Assembly (NCBI GenBank): GCA_027577415.1
Contig: JANBQS010000179.1
Location: 1-28,361 of the forward strand
Reading direction: 5' to 3'
DNA from: Coemansia sp. RSA 922
Lineage: Eukaryota > Kickxellomycota > Kickxellomycetes > Kickxellales > Kickxellaceae
DNA: 28,361 bases
Shown here: positions 6,938 through 16,452 of the stretch, one piece after another
Layout: each line of letters opens with the position of its first letter
Position numbering within the stretch: position 1 is the first letter of the stretch
Made by a program: the position numbers and the translations under genes
The notes under the pieces: generated by a model
The model's database searches: none
The model's input: the letters and a program-made list of their open reading frames with translations, nothing else
What the model was told of the DNA's origin: nothing

Positions 6938-7989
6938 TCGTTCTCGTTCAATTTCTTTATAGACTCTTTGATTTGCTCGATGTTTCCCGTATTGCTTCTT
7001 CTAGCCAGGTCCAAAGCTCGCGAGTAAAAGACGTGGGCCGAGTCTCGGTTGCTCGTAGCCTCAGCCAGCTTTCCCAAGTGAAACAGCGTATGTGACTCGC
7101 AGTTATCGCATGCCCACACCCCGCGATGCTCACGAGTGACTTTGAGCGCAGAGTTGGCCCAGGCGGCGGATTCCCTAGGGCGCTCAGACTTTTCGCAGAC
7201 TTGAGCCAAGTCCAGCATTACGACGGCATCCAGACAGGTCCATGCATCCACGCCCTCGGAGGGCCTTGCCCTAATGTCAACCAGCACGCCGCTCAACAAG
7301 GCTTCTGCCGAAGTGCAATCGCCTTTCAGTGCAAAGACTTCGGCCAACGACGTCACAATATTGGCCGTATCCAGGTGCAAGGCATCGACATCGCCACCGC
7401 CAACTTCCAGTCGTCTCAGGGCTTGTACTGTCATACCATAAACGTCTACTGCTTCTTCGTAGGCGCCGTGCGCAGTCAGCAGAGGGCCAAGGACGCGAGC
7501 AACTCTGGGTACCATTCCATCCCACTTTTCTTTCACTGCATTGGTCCACACGCCCTGGAGCATTTGTTCGGCGGCCTGGCGCTCGCCCATTTTGTCTGCC
7601 GCTGTGGCCAAGCGCAGCACGGTTTCTTGTACTACGGAAGAGTGCTCTGCGAATCCGTCCTTGTAGAGCTGGGTGAGCGCGCGGAGTAGAAACATATAGG
7701 CTATAGAGGGGTTTGGTGCAATATGCTCGCGTAACGCAGCACCGCGTAGGAGACGTCGCGTTTCTTTGTTGGTTATCTCTGGGGGACTAGGGTATTTGGC
7801 GTCTAAATGCCGGTTAACGAGAAAATAGAGTCCGCCTATTCCAACTACTACTAAGCCGGCTACTGTGCTGACAAGTGTAATCGCTCCCATGTAAGGCTGG
7901 AGTTTTCCGCGCGCAGTGTTGTCAATATGAAAAGTGGAAATGGTACGACGACTATGTCGTAAACCAATACGTTGGAACGTTCTAAACAT
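6934..7989 (-). CDS. Mitochondrial membrane-anchored TPR protein, Mgr3-like
   Basis: A 351-residue single-exon gene. Residues 1-30 are arginine-, serine- and threonine-rich with no acidic residues before D23, as in a mitochondrial presequence. A membrane helix follows (about 35-58, GAITLVSTVAGLVVVGIGGL). Residues about 90-340 form repeated helical hairpins of TPR type (for example YEEAVDVYGMTVQALRRLE, SAEALLSGVLVDI, SAHVFYSRALDLARR). Presequence, one membrane span and TPRs is the layout of yeast Mgr3, an adaptor that delivers substrates to the i-AAA protease (Yme1) in the inner membrane, and of related mitochondrial TPR proteins. Mgr3 is my best guess; TTC19-like proteins are an alternative. 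The stop codon shares the four bases CTAG with the convergent Mog1 stop. Confidence 0.68.
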   Translation of the reverse strand: MFRTFQRIGLRHSRRTISTFHIDNTARGKLQPYMGAITLVSTVAGLVVVGIGGLYFLVNRHLDAKYPSPPEITNKETRRLLRGAALREHIAPNPSIAYMFLLRALTQLYKDGFAEHSSVVQETVLRLATAADKMGERQAAEQMLQGVWTNAVKEKWDGMVPRVARVLGPLLTAHGAYEEAVDVYGMTVQALRRLEVGGGDVDALHLDTANIVTSLAEVFALKGDCTSAEALLSGVLVDIRARPSEGVDAWTCLDAVVMLDLAQVCEKSERPRESAAWANSALKVTREHRGVWACDNCESHTLFHLGKLAEATSNRDSAHVFYSRALDLARRSNTGNIEQIKESIKKLNEND

Positions 7990-8118
7990 TTGGAGAAAAA
8001 AATATTAGCAATTAAAAGAGTATAAATAAAGAAAATGCGCAAAATCAAGCGAAGGAAAGGGAAAAAAAAAATAAAGGAAAAAAGAAAAATAAAGATAACG
8101 TGATTGGGGGTTTTTTGT

Positions 8119-10795
8119 TTAGCGACTAAACTTGCGCTCCAGAAACTCGAGTAGTTTAACGACACTCAGGTGGACGTATTCGAGATCCAAGATTTCGATT
8201 TTGTTATGTTTGCGCTCCAACAAGTCCTCCAGCAAGAGATCCATATTGACGACAGGTTTCTCACGACCCTTATAGAACAGTCGAATAACGTACGAGGCAG
8301 TCGAGGGGCTCGCAAAGCTAAAATAGACTTTATCCTGTCGATTCTCCGGAATATTAGACTTACACACCACACCCAAACGCTCCAGGGCGTCCAATTTGTA
8401 TTCCAAAGCTGGTCTATCGCCTTCGTCCTTTCTCAGGTGCTGGCGCCGACTCTGCAATGGCTTTGGGTCTAGAACAGTGACTCCAACTGGCACTGCGTTT
8501 TTCTTGCGCTGATGCTTGGGTGTTGCCGACTGCATACGTACGTTACTCAAATATGCCTTGTAGGTTTCGATCTGCGACGACAAGTACCCGTTGTAATCGC
8601 AAATGGTCTGATACACGTCAGTGAGCCCGTCAATCTCCTCCTCGATCATATCACGCAGACTACCTAGGTGCGCTAGCTCGTGCAATATCTCCTCTGTTAG
8701 GTAGCGATACCCGTCGTTACGATCGATGGCGCCGCTGTTTTCGAGCTCTACCAGCATTTCGCGCACCTTTATACCCTTCCGCACCAAAGTCGAGTCCTTT
8801 GAGGTGGCGGCCTGTTCGGCGACAAAGAGGAGATCCATTTTGGCGGCCGCGTTGCTCTCGGGCTTGTACCGGTTGTACTTGAGGTGTGGCATACTGCGGA
8901 TGATCTGGACCAGAATGGATTTAGTCTCGACGTACATAATATCATGCTGCGTCAATGCATTGTCAGCCGCCAATGTCGACAGGTCGGACAGAATGGGAGT
9001 CTCCCATTTGCTGAACAGAGAGAGCTCCATAGTGGCGTTGAGGTTACGCGGGACTAACGCCGGCGCATCTCCCAGTTCGTCCAAAAGAGCGCGTAAATGG
9101 GAGTCGGGTGCTGGCGCAAGGACATGCAAATGCTGGCGTAGGAGCGCGTGCGTGTTGTAGAGCTCGTTGAGCGAGATGTTGAGCGAGATATTGTGCTTCG
9201 TCAGCGCCACATACTGGTCCATTTCCATGTTATCGTAGAAATCTCCGACCTCGCATAGCTCGTTCAGGAACCGGTTGATACGCCCGCGGTTATCCTCTAC
9301 AAAGGGCGACAGGTCTTCCATGTACTTTTCCTTCGAGTACGTCGGCTTGTTAGCCAGGTTCTGCAATAGCTTCGCCACCAAAGTCAGCACTCGGCGCGGG
9401 TGCACTGTAGGCGCGCTCTCAATCAGCATGTGCGCCTGCGGAGTGACGATGGCTGGGTTGATGTAGCGCAAAAAGAAGAACCCGCCGATAAGCGAGCATA
9501 CCGCCGACTCTGGTGCATCCGGGTACCGCCTCTTAGTCAGAGACCTGATCTGTTTGCAAATCCACCGGATACCGTATGGAGTATCATCACGATGCGCAAT
9601 AATAGTGTCCAAAAAGCGGTTGGCAATACGCGTCAATTCGTCCAACCGTGGCTGAACCGCAGCCCTAACGAACGCATTACACGTAGCTTCTTCAGTCGAT
9701 ACACCCAATGGGAATTCGTCGGTAGGTAGACCGCGGTCCATACGCTCTTGCCGCAGCTCTTCGTAGACTTTAAGCGGGTTAATCTCGAGATTCAACGTCT
9801 TGTTTTCAATAACACGGGCTATTTCCGACGATACCACGTTCTTCAAATACACTTGGCCTGGTCCACGGCTGGTATAGGTGTTCATCATACGCGATACCGG
9901 AGTGTTTTGTCTCAACAGGTTGGAAAACTCGTGAGTAGTCTCGAACTGCGCCGCAAGGACTAATTGGAACATTGTCAGTAGCAAATGCTCTTCGCGCGAC
10001 TCGTACTGGTTCCCGTACAGCGTAAACATGACAGTTTGTAACAGAGTATCGATTTCGCTGAGCGTCACCAAGCGTGTCAGCGTCGCAATGTGACGGGGTT
10101 CGCTTTGTAAGAGGAAAAACAAGTTGCCGTATAACTGCGTATGCTCGCTATCTGGATAATAATCGTTGCTACCTTGGTTAACATCCTCCAAATGCGACGA
10201 CAATTCCTACAGATAAAGGAAAAAAGCCACCCGATAAGTTAACAATGACACCTGAGGGAGGGGAGGGAGGAAAAGCAATAAATTAGGGAAGGTATACTTA
10301 CTTTGACTTCATCAGCAGCCATTCGATTCTGAATCAATAGAGCAATACGACTGTCGAGATAGCGGACATCACGCTCAAGCAAAAAGTTCTTTTTGGACTG
10401 CGCTGATATATGTCCCTTTAGTTCCCGAAGTTTACGCTGAGCTACACAGACACAGAGAAAGGTAAACATTCAATTAATGCATTGTGTACAAAGAGAAAAA
10501 TGGCGATCACAAAAAACGACCTCCTTTTTTTTGCCCACTTTTTTCTTCTTTTCTTTCTTTCACTCTCGCCTATCTTACCTTCAGACAGTTCGTCAGATAC
10601 CTCTTCATCTCGTTCAGCTACGATAGAGTATAGAGCAGTGACAGAGTACCGACGACTACTACGGTCAGCTTCGCTAGAATGGTTGCTAAGGTTACTGTGT
10701 ACACTGCGGACCGCTGAACCAGGAACAGCAGGAGTCGTGCCTGGAGTGTCACCCGAAGCCCGTGCGCCTGTCGTAGCGGGTCTGACCGAATTCAT
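8119..10795 (-). CDS. gap1: Ras GTPase-activating protein, Gap1/Sar1 (IQGAP-related) type
   Basis: Three exons: 10579-10795, 10302-10441 and 8119-10206. Introns are 10442-10578 (donor GTAAGA, phase 1) and 10207-10301 (donor GTAAGT, acceptor CTGTAG, phase 0). The joined reading frame is 2445 nt, 814 residues. The N-terminus is a disordered serine/threonine-rich stretch followed by a coiled coil (about 70-120). The RasGAP domain (about 165-420) has [12 protein letters not shown] with the candidate arginine finger near R218 and the signature [13 protein letters not shown] (about 363-375). The C-terminal RasGAP_C domain (about 600-770) is shared with IQGAPs. Calponin-homology and IQ segments are absent, as in S. 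pombe Gap1/Sar1. It would stimulate GTP hydrolysis on Ras and so damp Ras signalling in polarity or mating. The start was chosen at MNSVRP because upstream sequence is a poly-purine leader. Confidence 0.9.
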
Positions 10796-10961
10796 CAACA
10801 AAATAGGAAGAAAATAATTACGCAAGAGGAAAATAATAAAGAAAAAGAAAAAAAGAAAAAAGAGAGAAAGGAAAGAAAAGAGAAACGCGTGAACATCAAC
10901 CCAAAAAAAGGGATGAGAAAGCATCACTCTTTTTTCCAAAACAAGGAAAGAAATGGGGACT

Positions 10962-11522
10962 TTATATCAGATACTCGTTATATATACTCTGACTCTTGTC
11001 GTTAAACATGCAAAACACCACTCGCTCAAGAGCATTTTCGCCTTCCATCCACTTTTTCACAGCATCTACAGCCACGCGACAAGCAGCTTCCGGTGGATAT
11101 CCAAATACTCCCGTAGAGATACACGGAAACGCAATAGACTTTAGTCCGTGCTTACGCGCCAACTCCAAAGAAGCAGTGTATGTGCTAGCCAGCAGCACGG
11201 GCTTTGCACCTACAGGGCCCACAGCATGTATGACGTGTGAGGCGGGTAGCCGGTATCCCTTTGTGATCTTGGCTTGGCCTGTAGCACACCCGCCCAGCAG
11301 CCGACACTCGGCCAAAAGCTCTGGCCCTGCTGCGCGGTGGATAGCCCCATCAACGCCTCCGCCGCCCAGCACTGCTTCGTCGGCGGCGTTGACAATGGCG
11401 TCTACTTTCAGCTGAGTAATGTCGCCGCGGTATATGCTGACTTTGCTCAAGAACCCGCTGGCTGGGCGTCCTAGGCTTGTCGCCACAGTGGGAATTGCTG
11501 ACAAGGTCACTGGTGAATGCAT
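10962..11522 (-). CDS. Macrodomain ADP-ribosyl hydrolase (MacroD/YmdB type)
   Basis: A 186-residue single-exon protein. A leader of about 25 residues precedes a complete macrodomain: YRGDIT (31-36), [20 protein letters not shown] (40-59), [26 protein letters not shown] and [10 protein letters not shown]. Macrodomains of this class bind ADP-ribose and hydrolyse O-acetyl-ADP-ribose or remove mono-ADP-ribose from aspartate/glutamate. The catalytic aspartate (D58 in GGGGVDG) is present. The usual NAAN motif reads NAAD, so the second asparagine, counted as part of the active site in E. coli YmdB (N25), is aspartate at residue 48. The leader may be a weak mitochondrial presequence (serine/threonine-rich, R19 only). 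The gene is divergent from the DDHD phospholipase gene across a 349-bp gap. Confidence 0.92.
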   Translation of the reverse strand: MHSPVTLSAIPTVATSLGRPASGFLSKVSIYRGDITQLKVDAIVNAADEAVLGGGGVDGAIHRAAGPELLAECRLLGGCATGQAKITKGYRLPASHVIHAVGPVGAKPVLLASTYTASLELARKHGLKSIAFPCISTGVFGYPPEAACRVAVDAVKKWMEGENALERVVFCMFNDKSQSIYNEYLI

Positions 11523-11871
11523 TTGTAATTTAGAAAAAAAATACTAAAAAAAAGTAAAGAAAAGGTGGTATGTGGCGTATTCTAGATGACAATGTAGGTT
11601 AGAGCTGTGGCTTCCAAACCTACACAAGTTCTTCTTAGAGGCTAGACCCCTTCCGAAGATCATCCCGGGATTGGGGGGAGCTAAAAGCTGCGCATCCTTC
11701 CCCGATGTGTATCCGATCTCCAAAATAGATATAGAAAAAAATTAGCTAATGTGCTTGGCAAAAATTTATCCCCCCTTTAGCGGAGAAAACAGCCTTGTAT
11801 CGGATACTCAATGCGCATTAAGACATCTGGTCTTTTTCTTCTCTACAAATGTTTTTTTGTACTATTACGCC
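11523..11871. other. Divergent promoter, macrodomain gene / DDHD gene
   Basis: A 349-bp gap between divergent starts. It holds GTATCCGAT (11709-11717) and its reverse complement ATCGGATAC (11799-11807). The latter lies inside the palindrome GTATCGGATAC. No tRNA or other RNA gene is recognisable. Pyrimidine-rich sequence precedes the DDHD start. Confidence 0.4.
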
Positions 11872-14204
11872 ATGTCTCCTACACACGCCGAGCCAGCGAT
11901 AACCCACTTTGCTATACTCGTCCCTGGTACCGGTCCACATACAGAGAATGAAAAGCCAAAGGGCTCGTTTCTGAAAAAAGGCAAGTAACCAACAACAAAA
12001 ATACCCCCCATTCAAAGCTATTGTGCGATTGCTAATACTCTTTTCGCTTTTTCTACTGGTTAGCTAAGCGGTTCAGAGAGATGCTGCAGAATACATGTCG
12101 TCGCGAGTTTGGCGATTCCGGAGCATGCGTCGATATGGTGGCAATAGGTAAGTACAATGGAAGCAAGCCACTTGTATTGTTGTCTATACTCGAGTACTCA
12201 ATTTGGATATTTCCCCCCTCACTCTTGTAGATTATCACGCCGATATGCACGCACTAGGCACAACCAACGAGTAAGTATTAATCCTTCCAAAAAAAAAAAC
12301 ATTTCTTACCACAGGAAGAGAAAAAAAACAAACAAACAAAAAGCCACTAATCCATTTGTTCTAGACGCATGGACCGAGCCACACTACCGTCAATCCCATG
12401 GATACGTACTCTGGACAACGAAGTAATCGGCGATATTCTGTACTATTTCTCTACCTACCACGGCCACGAAATGCTCTCTTTAGTAATCAACAAACTAAAC
12501 TCGGCCTATACGAATTTCATCTCCGAACACCCCGAGTTCAATGGTCCTATTTCCCTTATTGCGCATTCGTTAGGCGGCCTGGTATGCTACGAGATACTAT
12601 ACTATAAGCGGCTACTAGAAGAAGCGCGCACTCGGAATATTGACGTAGGCGAATTGGTTAATCCGCGCGAACGAGAGCGATACCGAGATCTGCCCGAGCT
12701 CTTGTTCACTCCCAACAGGCTGTTTTCAATGGGTTCGCCACTCGGAGGTACGCTGGTATTCCGCAATTTGTCATTTTCGGATTATCTTATTCCGGCGTCA
12801 GTCGGCTACCACAACATATTTCATCCCTACGATCCGTTTGGATACCGTACCGAGCCTCTAGTAGACGACTATTACGAGGATACACCTGCCGTACCAATCA
12901 CCACCGATATGGTCCCTGGATCAGCTGCCAACTCTGTATCGCGATTCGGCAATAAGCGTATGACGCTGGGTGGGAGTATGGCCGACTTGGGCAAAACCTT
13001 TGTTGATGCAATGACCACAGCGCCCGCTACCTTTTCGTCCACAGTCATGAGGGCGGCAAAGACTTCTGTATCGCTGCCAATTAACGCTATTATGAACACT
13101 GGGCGTCGCGACTCATTGCAAAACGAGCAGACGCTACACCGTAGGAAACTGTCATTGTTTGGATCCAGTACCACTGTATTCTCGTCCAAGGATTCTGAAC
13201 ACGACTCGGAGAGGAGTAAGCGGCGACACAGTTTGAGCAAACTATTGCCGGGTTTAAAATCCTTTACTTTTAAGAGCCATCGGTCGAGCAAATCCAGTAG
13301 CTCGGTAGCCGTCACTGATCTGGCTATAGCTAGTGGTAGTCGCCGACAGAGTGTAATCGCCGAAGAGCCGTCCGCAGTCACTGAAGAAGGCGGATCGAGT
13401 ACGCCAGAGTCATCATTGTCTTTCTCGTGTACTTCGCAAATGGCCACCATTAACGCCATGGTGTCCGTCTCGCCTGACGCTGCCCAAGAATCTAGTACCT
13501 CTGTAGTATCAGCCCATATATCGCCAGTTACTCCGCCGCACCACTCAACTACTCCGTCGTCAGCGACTGCTACGTCCAGTCCCTTGTCGGGCGTCGACGA
13601 GGATGACCTGATGCTGAGCCACATTATGCGTATATTTAAGGTATCGAGAGCACCGACTCGCGAGCAGCAAATAGCCGAGGCACAAGGCCTGCCACTGTCC
13701 TCGCGGCTGGTAGCTGGACAACGTGTCGGTACGCGAGCGAGTACTACTACTCCCAATGGGTATGCTCAGCCAAGTCGGCCAGTACACTCGGCCCATGCAC
13801 ATAGCGGGGCTACTGGCGCAGAGAGTGGGTCGGCAGTTGATCTGAAGAGTTCTGCTACCGAGAGCGAGGAACCAAAGCTCCGCAGATACAGTACCATGCC
13901 ACCGGTACTCCCACTGCTCGACTATGTGCCTACTGCTCCCGCCACTGAGGCGACAGACGAGGAAGAGTCGCCAGCAGCGGCAGCAAGCGAGGCGGAAGAG
14001 GAGCCGCCAAGCACCAACACAAAGCTCGCACATCGGTTGCCATACACCGAGCGCATGGATTACATAATTCCATTCAGCAAAGGTCATCTCCAAAACGAAT
14101 ACTGGCTCGGCTTCCAAGCACACTTTAGCTACTGGACTAGCAAAGACGTCGTGTATCATATACTCTACCACATGGTACATAAGCCCATTAACATTGTTTC
14201 TTAG
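11872..14204 (+). CDS. DDHD-domain phospholipase A1 (PA-PLA1 type)
   Basis: Four exons: 11872-11980, 12064-12147, 12231-12270 and 12365-14204, joining to 2073 nt (690 residues) with phases 1, 1 and 2. Intron 1 has a GC donor (AAAAAAG/GCAAGT) and acceptor GGTTAG; the others have GTAAGT donors. The N-terminus HFAILVPGTGPHTEN matches the family's opening HGIG-like strand. PSIPWIRTLDNEVIGDILYY is family-typical, and the lipase serine motif is IAHSLGG (S146). The DDHD domain starts at NRLFSMGSPLGG (about 196) and includes DPFGYR (about 234-239). It is interrupted by about 390 low-complexity, serine-rich residues before the closing RMDYIIPFSKG...HFSYWTSKDVVYH (about 639-680). Such enzymes hydrolyse phosphatidic acid and other phospholipids at ER/Golgi or mitochondrial membranes. 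The coding end overlaps the convergent ERG3 gene by 17 bp. Confidence 0.88.
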
Positions 14205-15075
14205 ATTCTAAAGAAGGTAAAGCAGTATCTACAGCAGTAGCTTGAGCATCCTGTACGAGTTTAGAGTTTCTTCTCGATCTGTCATAAATCTCCTGTGTTG
14301 GCTCTCTGTACGTATTGAACATGCGGTCGAAGAGCGTTGTGAACTGTCCGTAGTTATAGTTAAAGTATAAGTGATGTACTGTGTGATGCGCCGCCCCATT
14401 GACCACAGGGTTATTCGAAATATACTCTCCGTCGTGAATCATAACGCTCCACACATTGACAAATGCGAATAGCGCCAGGTAAACGTATTCGTGCATAGGG
14501 AATATAAACACCGCCAAGTGATACGGGATTGACTGTAGGTACCCGTCCATCGGGTGGAAGGCGTGCGAGGCGTACGGCGTGCATACGATCCACTTGTGAT
14601 GCAGCTTGTGACACTTTGCGTACACCAGCGGATGATGCTCCAAGCGATGTACCCAGTAGATACAAAAGTCCGTAAACAAGATAAACATCGCCGCCGATAC
14701 GAACAGATACGCATACCCGTATTGGTTCCAATCCTTGTACACTTTGGAGTATCCGTGCAGCTCGCCCAGTATCCACGGTATAGTCATGAGCGTTATTTGA
14801 GGCAGCGCCCGCGACGCACATGCTATTTCGAGAAACCGCTGACGTGGCAAGAACTTTGGGTGAAGCTCCTGCTTCTTATCGTATATAAACCGGTACGACA
14901 GCCCCGCCGTACCCAAGTAGAACGCTACTATGTACGCGTAGATAAATACGAATAGCGATAGCGACTGCCGTACGAGGCTATTACGAGGCAGCGCTTCTGT
15001 CGACGTTAATAGCGCCGCTTTGTTGTATACAGAGTCGAACACATACGTGTCCAGATATTCCATAACCACGTCCAT
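14188..15075 (-). CDS. ERG3: C-5 sterol desaturase (lathosterol oxidase), Erg3
   Basis: A 295-residue single-exon membrane enzyme of the fatty-acid hydroxylase/sterol desaturase superfamily. The three histidine clusters that bind the di-iron centre are present: HRLEHH (143-148), HKLHH (156-160) and HHTVHH (230-235). FHPMDG and NHxx-like EYISNNPVVN segments are typical of Erg3/SC5D. Hydrophobic spans lie near 38-60, 92-106, 122-142 and 180-215. Length matches the family (about 290-370). The enzyme introduces the C5-C6 double bond in ergosterol synthesis in the ER, using cytochrome b5 as electron donor. Its last codons overlap the 3' end of the DDHD phospholipase gene by 17 bp, so the mature transcripts must overlap further. 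Confidence 0.93.
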   Translation of the reverse strand: MDVVMEYLDTYVFDSVYNKAALLTSTEALPRNSLVRQSLSLFVFIYAYIVAFYLGTAGLSYRFIYDKKQELHPKFLPRQRFLEIACASRALPQITLMTIPWILGELHGYSKVYKDWNQYGYAYLFVSAAMFILFTDFCIYWVHRLEHHPLVYAKCHKLHHKWIVCTPYASHAFHPMDGYLQSIPYHLAVFIFPMHEYVYLALFAFVNVWSVMIHDGEYISNNPVVNGAAHHTVHHLYFNYNYGQFTTLFDRMFNTYREPTQEIYDRSRRNSKLVQDAQATAVDTALPSLESKKQC

Positions 15076-15558
15076 TAGGTATTATAATATTTTCGAGACT
15101 ATCGATAACGAGTATGCTGCGGTATTAGTGCGAGTATCAGTTTGGAAGAGATCCACCCCTCTGACTTTCAACTTGAGAGCAATAGAGCGTGGTTGCCTTT
15201 TAAAAAGGAGAAAGAAATGGATGTTAGAAGAAAAAAAGAGTAAAATAAAGAACAAGGAAAGGAAAGAAAATATGATGGAAGGAACGGGAAAAAAAAAAAA
15301 CCATTTTTGGATGGGCTTGCCTTAAAAAGGTGGCGGGCATTGTTTGGATGGGGGGCTTTTATCAGCTCAACAACAAACACACCCTGCGGACTTGGTTCGG
15401 GGGGTGTCAGTGGCAAGTCTGCAGACATAAAGGCAGGGCCGCAACACATCTTCTCGGATAACCCGAGCGGAAAGAGCAGCCCGCGCTGATGACAAAAGCC
15501 CGCCGCCATTTCCGAACGTATGAGCGGGAAGAAAAAAGGATGATGAAGAAAAAAAATG
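15076..15558. other. Gap upstream of ERG3 with a GC-rich island
   Basis: 483 bp separate the ERG3 start from the end of the next minus-strand gene. Positions 15200-15300 are an A-rich purine run. Positions about 15305-15520 are markedly richer in G and C, with short open frames on both strands (plus 15307-15489; minus through the same stretch). No known domain, splice pattern or RNA gene is recognisable, so I make no gene call. Confidence 0.4.
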
Positions 15559-16452
15559 TCACGCCAGCAAGTCGACTCCTTTCGACGAGCCGCCATAAAC
15601 GGGAGTGTTCAAGTACCTCCGCGGCTCATCCCCCGAGCCGGCGGCACTGGGCTGATCGGCAAAAGGCGACGACGGGCCATGCGACTCCCAACGCTCAGCG
15701 GTAGGAGATCTGGCCATCTGCTGAGCCTTTTTCCTGCGCTCCACAAAAGGATTAGTAGGCAGCCCCTCAGGCTCCTGGTGCAGCGACGGTGACGGGGCCT
15801 CATCAGGCGCCACCAGGCCCCTTGTCCTGCGCTTTGCGTCAAGCGGCATTTGGGCCACTTCACGACGAGTGGGCGTAAACACGTAGTAGTCCATCGACGA
15901 TGCAGAGTTCTTGTCAAAGCGAGGCACGTCGGTGGCGTATACCGAGAGCCGCTGTTTTTGCTGGTTGGTCATTGACACGTTGCGCCCCGGCGCAAAGTAC
16001 ACTGACTGCATGTCCATCGTCGACCGCGCCGCACGGGCGCCCTTGGGCCGCGCGCGAGGCAGCGGCTGCCCGTCAAAATCATCGGCAGAGTCAGAGAACG
16101 GCGACGCTTGGGGTGTCGATACAGCAGTGCTGCCTTTTGACTCTGCGTATGCCAAAGGACCAGCCTGCGCACGCTGAGTGGCTGACAGCTCGACCGTCGA
16201 CTTGAACCGCTGTATAGAAGGAGCCGCCCCTATGGTCTCGGCGCTGCCACTCAGCTGCTCGCGACGCACCTCGTCAGCTGCTTGGTCAAACGCGCTTATG
16301 AACTCGCTGCCCCCCGTCGATGCACGCACAGTCCCGTGCGCCTCTGTACTTTGGTCTCGTGCAGTATTGCTCCCGTTTCGACGCTTCGTGTACTTGCCCA
16401 CCTCAAGCTGCGTAAACACATACGAGTTTTTAATCTTTTTGAAAAGGCCCAT
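15559..16452 (-). CDS. Disordered protein of unknown function (297 aa)
   Basis: A single-exon gene. The start at MGLFKKIKNSYVF (16452) was chosen because the upstream in-frame extension reads through AT-rich leader and is implausibly hydrophobic. The first 25 residues (YVFTQLEVGKYTKRRN) look ordered and basic. The remainder is serine-, proline- and arginine-rich and predicted disordered by composition, with scattered short motifs such as FSDSADDFDGQ, SMDYYVFTP, NPFVERRKKAQ and SSPFADQ. NPF-type and SPF-type motifs may be docking sites for EH-domain or similar endocytic proteins, which is speculation. The N-terminal MG is not followed by a good myristoylation consensus (position 6 is lysine). 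Codon use and length support a real gene. I do not recognise the family. Confidence 0.68.
   Translation of the reverse strand: MGLFKKIKNSYVFTQLEVGKYTKRRNGSNTARDQSTEAHGTVRASTGGSEFISAFDQAADEVRREQLSGSAETIGAAPSIQRFKSTVELSATQRAQAGPLAYAESKGSTAVSTPQASPFSDSADDFDGQPLPRARPKGARAARSTMDMQSVYFAPGRNVSMTNQQKQRLSVYATDVPRFDKNSASSMDYYVFTPTRREVAQMPLDAKRRTRGLVAPDEAPSPSLHQEPEGLPTNPFVERRKKAQQMARSPTAERWESHGPSSPFADQPSAAGSGDEPRRYLNTPVYGGSSKGVDLLA

Noticed and set aside
7126..7689. Long plus-strand frame opposite the Mgr3-like gene
   Set aside because: It is antisense to a well-supported coding region and shows no domain; a shadow of GC-rich codons.
11560..11745. Possible structured RNA or tRNA in the macrodomain/DDHD gap
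   Set aside because: No A-box/B-box, cloverleaf or snRNA signature could be found by eye.
15146..15160. Sequence near GATCCACCCCTC upstream of ERG3 as a sterol regulatory element
   Set aside because: It does not match the SREBP core closely enough (one inserted base) and there is no second site.
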